Assembly: GCF_004114975.1 (NCBI RefSeq)
Contig: NZ_CP030051.1
Location: forward strand, 2,666,001 to 2,730,000
Source: Bradyrhizobium guangdongense
Lineage (GTDB): Bacteria > Pseudomonadota > Alphaproteobacteria > Rhizobiales > Xanthobacteraceae
Reading direction: 5' to 3'
Length of the DNA stretch: 64,000 nt
The notes under the pieces are model-generated. The model saw nothing but the letters and a program-made list of their open reading frames with translations. It did not search any database and was not told where the DNA came from. The stretch's first letter is position 1. Each line of letters opens with the position of its first letter. Below are positions 8,437 through 17,530 of this stretch, in pieces. Position numbers and translations under genes: made by a program.

Positions 8437-11400
8437 TCATTCCGCAGGTACAACGTTCGTCTCAGGTGCTGGCGATCGGCGAAGGCGCTCGATCAGCAAA
8501 TAGATCACGGGCGTCGTGTAGAGCGTCAGGACTTGTGAGACAAACAGGCCGCCGATGATGGTGATCCCCAGCGGACGCCTGAGCTCGGTGCCAGGCCCGG
8601 TCGCAATGACAAGCGGAATACCGGCGAACAGCGCCGCCATGGTCGTCATTAAGATGGGGCGGAAGCGGGCCTGGCAAGCTTCGAAAATGGCGTCGGCCGA
8701 GGACAGGCTGCGCTGGCGCTCGGCATCGAGCGCGAAGTCCACCATCATGATACCGTTCTTCTTGACGATGCCGATCAGCAGGATGATACCGACGAAGGCA
8801 ATCACGGTCAGCGGCGTATTGGTGATCTGCAGCGCGAGAAGCGCACCCAGCCCAGCTGAGGGCAGGGTAGAGATGATCGTGAGCGGATGAGCGAGGCTCT
8901 CATAGAGCACGCCGAGCACGATATACATTGCTACCAGCGCGCCTAGAATGAGCAATGGCTGGCGGCCGCTGGTCCTGACGAAATCGCCGGCATTGCCGTC
9001 AAAGCTGCCGCGGATGCCCTCGGGCATATGCAGCTCGTCGACCGCGCGCTGGATATTCTGGGTCGCTGCCTGGAGCTGCACGTCCGGCATCAAGTTGAAT
9101 GACACGGTGGTCGAGGGAAACGACTGTGAGTGGTGGACGGCGAGGGGAGCGAGCCCCCGGCTCGCTCGCATCACGGTGGAAAGCGGCACCTGCGTATCGT
9201 TTGCCCCGCGGACAAAGATGCGGTCGAGGTTGGACGGATCGACCTGGAATTTGGGATCTATCTCCAGCACGATCATGTACTGGTTGCGCTGGGTGTAAAT
9301 AATCGAGATCTGCCGCTGCGAGAACGCGTTGTTCAGCGCGTTGTCGATGTCTTGGACCCGGACGCCGAGGATCGAGGCTTTCTGCCGGTCGATCGAGAGC
9401 ATCAGCTGCAATCCATTTGGGTCGCGGTCGCTGGAGACGTCGGTGATGCCCTCGACCGTCTCCATCCTCTTCGCGACGACCGGCGCCCATGTCTGCAGCA
9501 GGCCAAGATCGGCGCTGGTGAGCGTATATTGGTAGTTGGAGTCGCTCTGCCGGCCGCCCGCACGGACGTCCTGGGCGGCGAACATGAACAGGCGGATGCC
9601 AGGCACAAGGTAGAGCGCGCGGCGCAATCGGTCGATGACGATTTCGGTCGAGACGTATCCGCGCTGGTCCGGCGGTTTTAAATTGATGAACATGACGCCG
9701 CGGTTGGACCCCTGTCCGCCGACGCCCCCGCCGCTGCCAACGACCGAGCCCAGTCCGGCCACCGCGGGATCGGCGAGAACGATGTCGGCGAGCTGTTGCT
9801 GCAAGCCCAGCATCGACTGGAATGAGGTGTCGGCGGAGGCGCGGGTCGCGCCGATGACAAACCCGGAATCATCCGTCGGAAAATAGCCTTTGGGGACCTT
9901 GATGTAGAGTGTCACCGTAAGGGCGATGGTCGCGAAGAAGACCGTCAGCGTCAGCAGCGGGAATTCCAGTGCGATGCGTAAGGTGTAGGCATAGAATGCG
10001 ACGATGCGCGACAGCGAGCCCTCGATCAGGCGGTCAAACAGCGTGGCAGCCCTGGACGTGGTCCGCCGGATGTAGTGGGCGCAGATCATCGGCGTGACCG
10101 TCAGCGACACCAGCGTTGAGACGACGATGGCAAAGGTCAGCGTCAGGGAGAATTCGCGCAACAGGCGCCCGACGATGCCATCCATGAAGATCAGCGGCGT
10201 GAACGCGGCGATGAGGGACAGGCTGATTGAAACCACGGTAAAGCCGATCTGCCGGGCGCCCTCTACGGCAGCCTGGAACGGCGGCATGCCGCGCTCGAGA
10301 TTGCGGTACATGTTCTCGATCATGACGATGGCGTCATCGACCACGAAGCCGACCGAGATGGCGAGCGCCATGAGCGACAGATTGTCGATCGAGAAGCCGG
10401 CAATCCACATGCCCGCGCAGGTACCGGCCAGCGCGAGCGGGACCGATATGCCGGCGGCGATCGTCGGGGTCGCCCTGCGCAGGAACACGAATACAACTAG
10501 CATGACGAGGAGCGCCGTTGCGAGCAGCGTCCACTGCATGTCGATCACGCTGGCCCGGATCGTGCCGGTGCGGTCGACCAGCGTGGCGATGTCCACGCCG
10601 GGCGGGATCCACTGCTTCAGCGCCGGGATCAGAGCCTTCACGCCGTCGACGGTGTCGATGACGTTGGCATTGCCCTGTTTCCGGATCTCGATCAGCACGG
10701 CGGGCTGCTTGTTGAACCAGGCGACCGAGCGCACGTTCTTCACGGAATCTTCGATTTCGGCGACGTCGCCAAGCCGTATGAAACTACCATTGGAACTCTT
10801 GATCAGGATGTCGCGAAACTCCTGCGCGGTGCGCATCTGCCGGTTCAGCGCCAGTATCTCGCTCTGCCGCTCGCCGTTGAACATGCCGACCGGACCGAGC
10901 GGATTGGCATTGATGATCGCGGCGCGCACGTCATCGGTGGCGATGCCGGCGTTCGACAGCGCAACGGGATTGAGCTGGATGCGCACCGCCGGCTGATCGG
11001 CGCCCGAGATCGTCACATTGCCGACGCCCGGCACCTGCGAGATCCGCTGCGCCAGCACGGTATCGGCGACGTCGTAGAGGGCGCCGGTCGACAATGTCTT
11101 GGATGTGAGGGCGAGGACATAAACCGGGGCCGCATTGGTATTTGCCTTGCCGAAGCGTGGCAGCGACGGAAGATCGCTTGGCAGGTCGGGAAGGGAGGCG
11201 TTGATCGCCGCCTGGACATCGCGCGCAGCGCGATCGAGGTCGCGGCTGATATCAAACTGCAGCAGCACGCTGGTGAGGCCGAGCGTGCTCGTGGAGGTGA
11301 TCTGGTTAATGCCGGCGATCTCGCCGAGCCGCCGCTCCAGCGGTGCGGCCACCGTCGCCGCCATGACCGAGGGATCCGCTCCCGGACGAAAGGCATAGAC

Positions 11401-11544
11401 GAAAATCGTCGGAAAATCGACGTTGGGGACGGCAGCGACGGGAAGAACGGGATAGGCGGCGACCCCGAGCAGGAACAGCCCAATCGAGAGCAGGGTGGTC
11501 GCGACAGGTCTGCGGATGAAGGGGGTCGAAATCGAGATCATCAT
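8437..11544 (-). CDS. RND-family multidrug efflux transporter (HAE1; MdtC/MuxC-like)
   Basis: A 1035-residue inner-membrane pump: first helix at about 12-32, a large periplasmic porter domain, helices at about 335-535, a second porter domain, and helices from about 860 to 1020. The proton-relay aspartates in helix 4 are present (VGFVVDDAIVMIENMYR), as is the helix 10 lysine (GIVKKNGIMMVDFAL). The profile resembles the MdtB/C-MuxB/C branch. It drives proton-coupled export of amphiphilic compounds through a tripartite complex. No membrane-fusion adaptor or TolC-like gene flanks it, which is unusual; partners must be elsewhere or the gene is a stranded copy. Either of two consecutive ATGs may be the start. 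Confidence 0.9.
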   Translation of the reverse strand: MMISISTPFIRRPVATTLLSIGLFLLGVAAYPVLPVAAVPNVDFPTIFVYAFRPGADPSVMAATVAAPLERRLGEIAGINQITSTSTLGLTSVLLQFDISRDLDRAARDVQAAINASLPDLPSDLPSLPRFGKANTNAAPVYVLALTSKTLSTGALYDVADTVLAQRISQVPGVGNVTISGADQPAVRIQLNPVALSNAGIATDDVRAAIINANPLGPVGMFNGERQSEILALNRQMRTAQEFRDILIKSSNGSFIRLGDVAEIEDSVKNVRSVAWFNKQPAVLIEIRKQGNANVIDTVDGVKALIPALKQWIPPGVDIATLVDRTGTIRASVIDMQWTLLATALLVMLVVFVFLRRATPTIAAGISVPLALAGTCAGMWIAGFSIDNLSLMALAISVGFVVDDAIVMIENMYRNLERGMPPFQAAVEGARQIGFTVVSISLSLIAAFTPLIFMDGIVGRLLREFSLTLTFAIVVSTLVSLTVTPMICAHYIRRTTSRAATLFDRLIEGSLSRIVAFYAYTLRIALEFPLLTLTVFFATIALTVTLYIKVPKGYFPTDDSGFVIGATRASADTSFQSMLGLQQQLADIVLADPAVAGLGSVVGSGGGVGGQGSNRGVMFINLKPPDQRGYVSTEIVIDRLRRALYLVPGIRLFMFAAQDVRAGGRQSDSNYQYTLTSADLGLLQTWAPVVAKRMETVEGITDVSSDRDPNGLQLMLSIDRQKASILGVRVQDIDNALNNAFSQRQISIIYTQRNQYMIVLEIDPKFQVDPSNLDRIFVRGANDTQVPLSTVMRASRGLAPLAVHHSQSFPSTTVSFNLMPDVQLQAATQNIQRAVDELHMPEGIRGSFDGNAGDFVRTSGRQPLLILGALVAMYIVLGVLYESLAHPLTIISTLPSAGLGALLALQITNTPLTVIAFVGIILLIGIVKKNGIMMVDFALDAERQRSLSSADAIFEACQARFRPILMTTMAALFAGIPLVIATGPGTELRRPLGITIIGGLFVSQVLTLYTTPVIYLLIERLRRSPAPETNVVPAE

Positions 11545-11984
11545 TAAACCGCCATCCCGCCGGTGGAATGCCCTGAAGGGCTGTCCAGGCTTTCATGCAT
11601 CCGCAGCTTGCGAGCCGCCATTCGATCAAATCGCCGCATCCGCGTTCTGCTCACCGCAGTTAATATGAGTCCCGATCGGGAATGCAATTCAGTCTTAAGG
11701 CGCGTGCGGTAGGGACCCAGCCGGTCGCAGCTGGCCTTCCGCAGTGATCGCTATCGCGCTTAAGCCGGTTTTCCGCTTGCCTGCAATTTGCAACCCGCCG
11801 ACACTCCGAGATTGACCCTTTTGGCCTCGAATTCCTCCCATTGACGCATTAATCATTTCTCGCCGCACAGGATGCGGGGAAAAGAAGATCAGGTGCTGTT
11901 GGGGGCTTCAAATGCCGATCATAGCGACGGCACCGAGCGTTGGAAGACTGCGCCCGCACTTTGCCGGCCGCGCAACGGCCTCGG
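11545..11984. other. Intergenic stretch upstream of the RND pump
   Basis: About 440 bases without a credible gene. It must contain the RND promoter on the minus strand, but no clear operator palindrome or regulator gene is visible. An adaptor gene would be expected here in an mdtABC-like operon and is absent. Confidence 0.4.
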
Positions 11985-12160
11985 AGAAGGCTACCCTTGC
12001 GCGAGCTTCTGGTCGTGACGGGCATGCTAGCCATCCTGATTGCAGCCGCCGTCCCGCAGATGATGCGCTGTTTCGCCAAGGCCAAAGCACAATCGGCCCA
12101 GGTTGAGAACGAAAAATCAATACCGCGCTCGAGATGCATCACATAGACATCGCACTTAAA
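11985..12160 (+). pseudogene. gspG: Decayed second copy of gspG
   Basis: Reading across frames gives the GspG N-terminal half: GY followed by (shifted) LRELLVVTGMLAILIAAAVP, then FAKAKAQSAQVENEK, then (shifted again) KINTALEMHHID. This aligns along its length with the intact gspG at 6616 (GYTLLELLVVMGILA, YFGKAKTQSAQ, INTALEMYYVEN). At DNA level AATACAGCGCTCGAGATG in the intact gene corresponds to AATACCGCGCTCGAGATG here. One frameshift falls just after the prepilin cleavage glycine and one before INTALEM; the C-terminal domain cannot be found. It is a dead paralogue rather than a functional pseudopilin. Confidence 0.75.
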
Positions 12161-12302
12161 CGTACTTTCGTCTGCATTTCGGAGACATGCGCGAGCAAGT
12201 TGCCTGAAGCCCGTGCCAGGTTGCTTGAATTCCATGCAAGCCTTGGCTTGATTTGGTAACTCTCGCCTTGCGCGCTTTCCGCCGAGTGAGGGGAATTTCG
12301 AT

Positions 12303-12605
12303 ATGGAAAAGTTGCTGCTTGCCTTGGTGCTCGCCTGCCAGCCCGGTGATCGGCTCTGGGATCTCAGCGGCAAGTTACCGCGCAATCTTCAATTCATCGA
12401 CTTGGTGCTGTCCGTAGATCCCATCTACAGTCGGCTCTACATTTACGCGCCTGGCTTGCCGAGCGAATTTCAGCAGTGCTGTAGCAACAAGCCAACCTCT
12501 GTCCTGCGACTTCCGGTCGGGGATGGTCGGTTTTGCATTCGACAAAGTCAGCGACAAATGAAGTGGCGTATTCAGGCAATCGGACGGGCGGACATAGAAA
12601 GCTAG
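12303..12605 (+). CDS. Hypothetical protein with good ribosome site
   Basis: A 100-residue frame starting ATG at 12303, preceded by GAGGGGA 8 bases upstream, a near-ideal Shine-Dalgarno sequence. The N-terminus (MEKLLLALVLACQPG) is hydrophobic with a cysteine and could be a short signal or lipoprotein-like sequence. The remainder has no recognisable motif. It lies in a decayed region between two pseudogenes, so it may itself be a remnant. Confidence 0.3.
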   Translation: MEKLLLALVLACQPGDRLWDLSGKLPRNLQFIDLVLSVDPIYSRLYIYAPGLPSEFQQCCSNKPTSVLRLPVGDGRFCIRQSQRQMKWRIQAIGRADIES

Positions 12606-12796
12606 TCCAGTGTCACGCATGACCCGCTGGAGCTACGGGCAGGGCGTCCACTTTGTTGCGCGGAATGATACGATTTTTGCCCGGCACATGTCTGGAGTAA
12701 GCTGACAAATATACCTTGTCGACGTTTGGGTCCGTTTAAATTTTCTGGCGCCAGACGGCGGCAACGCCCGCGTCAACTGGCGGTCTGAGGAAGCGC

Positions 12797-13283
12797 TCAT
12801 ATTAGGTGTTGAGAAGATCCTGGTGCTACTCGGACCAGGCTAAGGTCACGGAGATCGCCTGCTCGCGGGTGGCCCCTCCAGCGATCAGTGCGGGAAGCGT
12901 TTACAGACCACCCGGCCGTCGATGCAAAAGTCCTGAACATGGCCTGCACGAAACAGGAATTGGTGCTACCGCCCCCCGCGTGCTCGTACTCAAAGTTGCC
13001 CAATAATTCCTCCGCCCGTTCCTCGGTGACGCTGGCGAAGAGGCCGATATGGGGAAGCTGCTCGCTGCCGGTCGGTGCGCGCAGCAGCAGCGTCTTTAAG
13101 ACGCGTCAACGAGGTCAGCTCGGTATTCGAGCGAGCCCAGCACGTTCCGAGCCAGGGCTGGACGTTATTCGTTGCGATGGCATTTAGGCTGGCCGACAGA
13201 CCGGCCGGATCGGCAGGCCGGCTCAGTAGGTCACCATAGACGCGGTTGACGAAGGCAGTGTCGGTGACGATGTCCGCTTGCAC
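12797..13283 (-). pseudogene. DUF4214-domain protein remnant (frameshifted, truncated)
   Basis: Three minus-strand segments in different frames add up to DUF4214 repeats. First TDTAFVNRVYGDLLSRPADP and AGLSASLNAIATNN; then, after a frameshift near 13150, NVLGSLEYRADLVDAS; then VTEERAEELLGNFEYEHAGG and GGSTNSCFVQAMFRTF. These match the family pattern 'FVn.lY.dlLgRpaDpaGl' and 'vlgS.EYr'. The start is cut (an in-frame stop lies just before 13283) and the last repeat breaks up near 12850. DUF4214 occurs in large secreted and adhesin-like proteins, so this may be a relic of another exported surface protein. Confidence 0.65.
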
Positions 13284-13393
13284 TCTGTTTTGCTAAACAG
13301 CACGAATACAACGACCGCACATGCGGCGAAGACGGGCGATCTCATCACGGCCAGCCACGCGGCTGTATGGCGTCTAACGCTTAGGAGCGACCG

Positions 13394-13570
13394 ATGAAGC
13401 GAACGCTCGCACATCTCGTCGCCCCTCCCTCTGACTATAGACAGAACTTTGCTGCCATCAGCTCTCCCGCCGTCATGACGACGCTAATGTTTTTCTCTGA
13501 AGGACATGCCGAGCAAAGCCAAGACCGCGGATTTGGAGGCGCAGGCAAGCTTCGCTTTAGAGGGCGGTAG
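13394..13570 (+). CDS. Putative small protein (58 residues)
   Basis: ATG at 13394 with AGGAG 6 bases upstream opens a 58-codon frame (MKRTLAHLVAPPSDYR, ending KLRFRGR). The ribosome site is better than for most genes in the window, but the protein has no recognisable family and codon use is unremarkable. It lies in the decayed region before the sulfate-activation genes. It may be real or the start of a lost gene. Confidence 0.3.
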   Translation: MKRTLAHLVAPPSDYRQNFAAISSPAVMTTLMFFSEGHAEQSQDRGFGGAGKLRFRGR

Positions 13571-13967
13571 CCGACGCTTGGGAGTCTTCATCGAGTTACT
13601 CGGCATCGGCGCATGGGCTGACAGCACCCGACCCAGAAAGCCCTGGGCATATGGCGCACCTAAAAGGTTTCAGGAACGGCGGCTGCTGCGGTCGGCCTAA
13701 TGTCGCCGGAGAGCGTTGCTCGACGACACCCGGAACTTGCCAAGGTTTCAAGTTGCGTCTAGACTTTTTCGTACAATCGTTCGTTGTTGGAGCAGTCCAG
13801 ACGTTGGAATGTGGTCTCGAGGAAAGCTAGCCGATCAATTAACTTGACGGCTTGCGCAAGGCGAGAAGACGTTCGTGGGGCTCTGAGCAGTTTTCCTCTT
13901 GGTGATTTACTCATCTCAATCGGCGCATCTGCGGTTCTACGGATGTAAACGGATTGACGAAAACGGC
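13571..13967. other. Leader region of the sulfate-activation genes
   Basis: About 400 bases with no firm gene. A minus-strand frame (13762-13914, 51 residues, MSKSPRGKLLRAPR) is divergent from cysN and possible but lacks a good ribosome site. The promoter for cysNC and cysD must lie here; no regulator site was recognised. Confidence 0.35.
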
Positions 13968-15869
13968 GTGTTCGGCGCGTGTCGTGCAGTTCCAATCGGG
14001 TTAGTAAATAAATTGGCCGCTGACCAACGTGTTCTCAAGATTTTAACTTGCGGATCTGTCGACGACGGAAAGTCTACGCTGATTGGTCGACTTCTCTACG
14101 AACAGAGGCAGATCCCGGACGACGAGCTGGCCGCACTTCCGATCGGAGCCGATGCGGTGGTTGACTACTCATTGCTCCTGGACGGGCTCGAGCCGGAGCG
14201 AGAGCAAGGCATAACCATCGACGTCGCCTACCGGTATTTCAGGGCTGCAGATCGACACTTTATTGTCGCCGACACTCCTGGGCACGAGCAATACGTGCGC
14301 AACATGATTACGGGGGCCTCCACGTCAGATCTCGCAATTTTGCTGGTCGATGCCCGGAACGGCCTGACATCTCAGACATTTCGCCACGCTCATATCGTTT
14401 CGATCATGGGAATACGGCATGTCGTTTTGGCGGTGAACAAGATTGATCTCGTCAACTTCGATGCACAGGTGTTTCAGAGCATCTGTGCTGATTTTGCCAA
14501 GCTTGCGGAGCTCCTGCAGTTTTCAGATGTGGCGATGATTCCGGTGTCCGCGTTGTTGGGGGACAACGTGTCGACGCGCAGTTCGCGGATGAAGTGGTAT
14601 GAGGGTCCGTCTCTGCTGCAGCATCTTGCGCGAACCGAAGTACTCGAGAAAGCAGCGATCGGCTTTCGGATGCCTGTCCAGCTCATCGTAAGATCCGATG
14701 GAGGCCCGCGCGGGGTTGCCGGAACGATCGCCTCCGGACAGATAGCGATCGGCGACAAGATTGTTCTGCTTCCTTCGGGACGCATCACTTCCATTAAGGA
14801 GATCAGCTCGGCAGGAAGGCCCGTTGGCCGAGCAGAGGCGCGCGAGGCGGTGACCCTCACACTTTCCGATCACGTCGACGTGGCTCGCGGTGACGTCGCG
14901 GCCGCTCCGTTCGATCAGCCTCACGTCGGCTCGCAATTTGTCGCCCAGATTGTTTGGCTGGGAGACGAGACGCTCCACCCCGGCCGGTCGTACCTGTTGA
15001 AGCAGGGAACGCGCACCGTTGGAGTTTCGATAACGGCGATCAAGTATCGTGTCGATGTGCAGACCATGGCGCACGAGGCAGCCAAGGATCTGCGCACAAA
15101 TGAGATTGGCGTTTGTAACCTGATCACGGCAGCTCCCCTGGTCTTCGACAGTTATGCTGATAATGCGACTATGGGCGGTCTCATCCTCATCGACCGCGCC
15201 ACCAACATGACGGTCGCCGCAGGGATCGTGCTCCACCCGTTGACGCGCTCCACGACCATACGGCCGCCTGCGCTTTTCGTCACCAAGGATGCTCGCGCGC
15301 ATCTGAAGGGGCACCGGCCCGCGCTTCTCTGGTTGACCGGCCTGTCGGGCGCAGGAAAATCCACCATTGCCAACGCCACCGAAGCAAAATTGAACGCCAT
15401 GGGCGTTCACACGATCCTTCTCGACGGCGATTGCCTGCGCGGCGGCATCAATAAGGATCTTGGATTTACAGAAACCGACCGAATTGAAAACATTCGAAGA
15501 GCAGGCGAGGTTTCGAAGCTCATGCTCGAGGCCGGGCTCGTCGTGCTTTGCTCCTTTATTTCGCCCTTTGCCGCCGACCGGCGGATGGTGCGCGAGCTGA
15601 TGCCTGACGAGTTCATCGAGGTCTTCATCGATACTCCGCTCGAAACCTGCATCGAGCGCGATCCAAAGGGACTCTACCGGCGTGCTCTCAACGGGGAAAT
15701 CAAGAACTTCACTGGGATCAGTCAGGCCTATGAGCAGCCGGAGCACGCTGAGGTGACGATCAGGACCGACGAACTCACAGTCGAGGGTGCTGCTGATCAT
15801 TTGGTCTCGGAACTTGCCAGGCGCGGCATTTTCGATTTGTCAGGAAAGTCCGGTCCTCGCCATGAATAG
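13968..15869 (+). CDS. cysNC: Bifunctional sulfate adenylyltransferase GTPase subunit / APS kinase (CysN-CysC, NodQ-like)
   Basis: About 633 residues. The N-terminal GTPase part has the P-loop [29 protein letters not shown] and NKIDL, followed by elongation-factor-like beta domains. The C-terminal APS kinase part begins near residue 450 with its own P-loop [13 protein letters not shown], then [20 protein letters not shown] and [10 protein letters not shown]. With CysD it forms APS from sulfate and ATP, then phosphorylates it to PAPS, the donor for sulfotransferases. The frame is open back to a TTG at 13899; the GTG at 13968 gives a length near NodQ (about 640), but neither has a strong ribosome site. 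The order cysN before cysD is reversed relative to the usual one. No nod genes are nearby. Confidence 0.9.
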   Translation: MFGACRAVPIGLVNKLAADQRVLKILTCGSVDDGKSTLIGRLLYEQRQIPDDELAALPIGADAVVDYSLLLDGLEPEREQGITIDVAYRYFRAADRHFIVADTPGHEQYVRNMITGASTSDLAILLVDARNGLTSQTFRHAHIVSIMGIRHVVLAVNKIDLVNFDAQVFQSICADFAKLAELLQFSDVAMIPVSALLGDNVSTRSSRMKWYEGPSLLQHLARTEVLEKAAIGFRMPVQLIVRSDGGPRGVAGTIASGQIAIGDKIVLLPSGRITSIKEISSAGRPVGRAEAREAVTLTLSDHVDVARGDVAAAPFDQPHVGSQFVAQIVWLGDETLHPGRSYLLKQGTRTVGVSITAIKYRVDVQTMAHEAAKDLRTNEIGVCNLITAAPLVFDSYADNATMGGLILIDRATNMTVAAGIVLHPLTRSTTIRPPALFVTKDARAHLKGHRPALLWLTGLSGAGKSTIANATEAKLNAMGVHTILLDGDCLRGGINKDLGFTETDRIENIRRAGEVSKLMLEAGLVVLCSFISPFAADRRMVRELMPDEFIEVFIDTPLETCIERDPKGLYRRALNGEIKNFTGISQAYEQPEHAEVTIRTDELTVEGAADHLVSELARRGIFDLSGKSGPRHE

Positions 15870-16758
15870 CCGTCTTCGCGCTCTCGAAGCTGAAGCTATT
15901 TTCATCATCAGGGAGGCGGTGGCCGAGTTCCGCAATCCGGTGATGCTCTATTCGATCGGCAAGGACTCGAGCGTGTTGTTGAGCCTGGCTGTTAAAGCGT
16001 TTGCGCCCGGGAAGCTGCCCTTTCGATTGCTCCACATCGACACGGGTTGGAAATTCAAGGAAATGATCGAGTTTCGTGACCGGACTGCCCGAGACATGGG
16101 CCTCGATCTCCTAGTTCACGTCAATCAGGACGGTTTGAAGCGAAACATTTCGCCGGTCTTGTCCGGATCATCGGTTCACACCCAGGTTATGAAGACGGAG
16201 GCGCTTCGCCAGGCCCTCGATGAACATCGCTTCGATGCCGCGCTGGGTGGCGCGCGACGCGACGAAGAGAAAAGCAGGGCGAAGGAACGCATCTTTTCAC
16301 ATCGCTCGCCGGGTCATCTTTGGGACCCCCGAAATCAGCGCCCCGAGCTTTGGCGCCTGTTCAACGCGCGTCTGAAACCCGGTGAAACGATGCGCGTCTT
16401 CCCACTATCGAACTGGACCGAACTCGACGTCTGGGAATACATCCGCGCAGAGAACATCCCGATCGTTTCGCTCTATTTCTCTGCGCTTCGTCCCGTCGTG
16501 GAGCGTGAGGGACGACTGATCATGGTCGACGATGATCGCCTGCCATTGCTCGAGGGGGAACAGCCTCGGATGGAATGGGTTCGATTTCGTACACTGGGCT
16601 GCTATCCGCTCACAGCTGCAGTTCGCTCTCATGCAAAGACGATCGGCGAAGTCATCGACGAGACCGGGAGTGCGGCCTTATCTGAACGACAGGGACGTCT
16701 GATTGACAAGGACGATGTCAGCTCAATGGAGAAGAAAAAGAGAGAAGGATATTTTTAG
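15862..16758 (+). CDS. cysD: Sulfate adenylyltransferase small subunit CysD (NodP-like)
   Basis: A 298-residue PP-loop ATP pyrophosphatase. The motif [10 protein letters not shown] is near the N-terminus, followed by [41 protein letters not shown] and the C-terminal RTLGCYPLT. It catalyses formation of APS from ATP and sulfate, driven by the CysN GTPase. The ATG at 15862 overlaps the cysNC stop by 8 bases and gives the normal family length; the longer frame from 15787 adds 25 unrelated residues from within cysNC. The two genes thus form a coupled unit supplying PAPS. Confidence 0.93.
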   Translation: MNSRLRALEAEAIFIIREAVAEFRNPVMLYSIGKDSSVLLSLAVKAFAPGKLPFRLLHIDTGWKFKEMIEFRDRTARDMGLDLLVHVNQDGLKRNISPVLSGSSVHTQVMKTEALRQALDEHRFDAALGGARRDEEKSRAKERIFSHRSPGHLWDPRNQRPELWRLFNARLKPGETMRVFPLSNWTELDVWEYIRAENIPIVSLYFSALRPVVEREGRLIMVDDDRLPLLEGEQPRMEWVRFRTLGCYPLTAAVRSHAKTIGEVIDETGSAALSERQGRLIDKDDVSSMEKKKREGYF

Positions 16759-16803
16759 GTCTGGAATAAGTTCATGTGGTTGATGGCAAAGAGATCCGAA
16801 AGC

Positions 16804-17415
16804 CTAAGCGGCCAAAGCGCGGATGCGGTAGTAACGCAGAGCGCCTAGGCCTGCGAAGCCGAGCAGCAGCAGCGCCCACGTACCGGGCTCAGGGACGGCC
16901 GAGACAGAGGAGACGGAAAAGTGATCCAATCCATCAAACGAATTGTCGTTCCGGAATGCGACCGAGAACGTGTCGTTTCCAGTCGCAACCGCTGAGAAAA
17001 CATACTGCGTCCATTGCTGATCCGGCACAGGATTTATCGCACCCAGCTCGATTCCATTAAATAGGAAGCGTACGTCGCTCGGCTGAGAGCCGTCACCTGT
17101 CACCCATCCCGAGATAGTCAGGGTCGCACCACTCGTATCGGCGAATGACTGGGACAGAGTGGCCTCAGATAACATCGGCCCCTCATAGACGTAAAATGAT
17201 CCGTGCTGAGCGCCTTGAGAGACGCCGCCGCCGATATACGGAACTGCAGTCCCGTCTACCACGAAGACCAGCCCCTGGTCGCCGACCAGATTCCATCCGG
17301 AGAAATCTCCGGTCTCAAAGCTTCCATTCGTCAGGTATTCAGACGCAAAAGCGTCGGTGGAGCCGACTGCAAGAGCCGCGATGCCAGCGGCAACGACAAA
17401 CGATTTAAACCACAC
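16804..17415 (-). CDS. PEP-CTERM sorting-domain protein
   Basis: A 203-residue exported protein. A GTG start at 17415 is chosen because GGGAG lies 6 bases upstream and the signal peptide then begins at once (WFKSFVVAAGIAALAVGS, cleavage near AFA). The mature part is a beta-sandwich of about 150 residues (NGSFETGDFSGWNL, then TLTISGWVTGD and TFSVAFRNDNSFDGLDHFSV) like carbohydrate-binding or DUF642-type modules. The C-terminus is a canonical PEP-CTERM signal: VPEPGTW, a hydrophobic helix, then an arginine cluster. It would be processed by an exosortase, which is not in this window. It converges on cysD and is separate from the type I secretion genes. Confidence 0.9.
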   Translation of the reverse strand: MWFKSFVVAAGIAALAVGSTDAFASEYLTNGSFETGDFSGWNLVGDQGLVFVVDGTAVPYIGGGVSQGAQHGSFYVYEGPMLSEATLSQSFADTSGATLTISGWVTGDGSQPSDVRFLFNGIELGAINPVPDQQWTQYVFSAVATGNDTFSVAFRNDNSFDGLDHFSVSSVSAVPEPGTWALLLLGFAGLGALRYYRIRALAA

Positions 17416-17530
17416 GTTGCGCTCCCAATGATTATATTTTAAATCAAATTTACTACAGGTTACTTCCATATCGTTGCTGCGACAAGCCCAATCCGTACTC
17501 TCGTTCAGCGAGCCGGTTGATGTTTGACTT

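Noticed and set aside
10094..10996. Plus-strand frame of 300 codons inside the RND gene
   Set aside because: Antisense to a conserved pump sequence; Met/Ser/Thr/Arg-rich shadow product.
14523..15800. Minus-strand frame of 425 codons opposite cysNC
   Set aside because: The plus strand carries full GTPase and APS kinase motifs; the antisense product has none.
13968..16758. cysNC-cysD as nodulation genes nodQP
   Set aside because: The fusion is NodQ-like, but there are no nod genes or nod boxes in view; general or surface sulfation is the safer reading.
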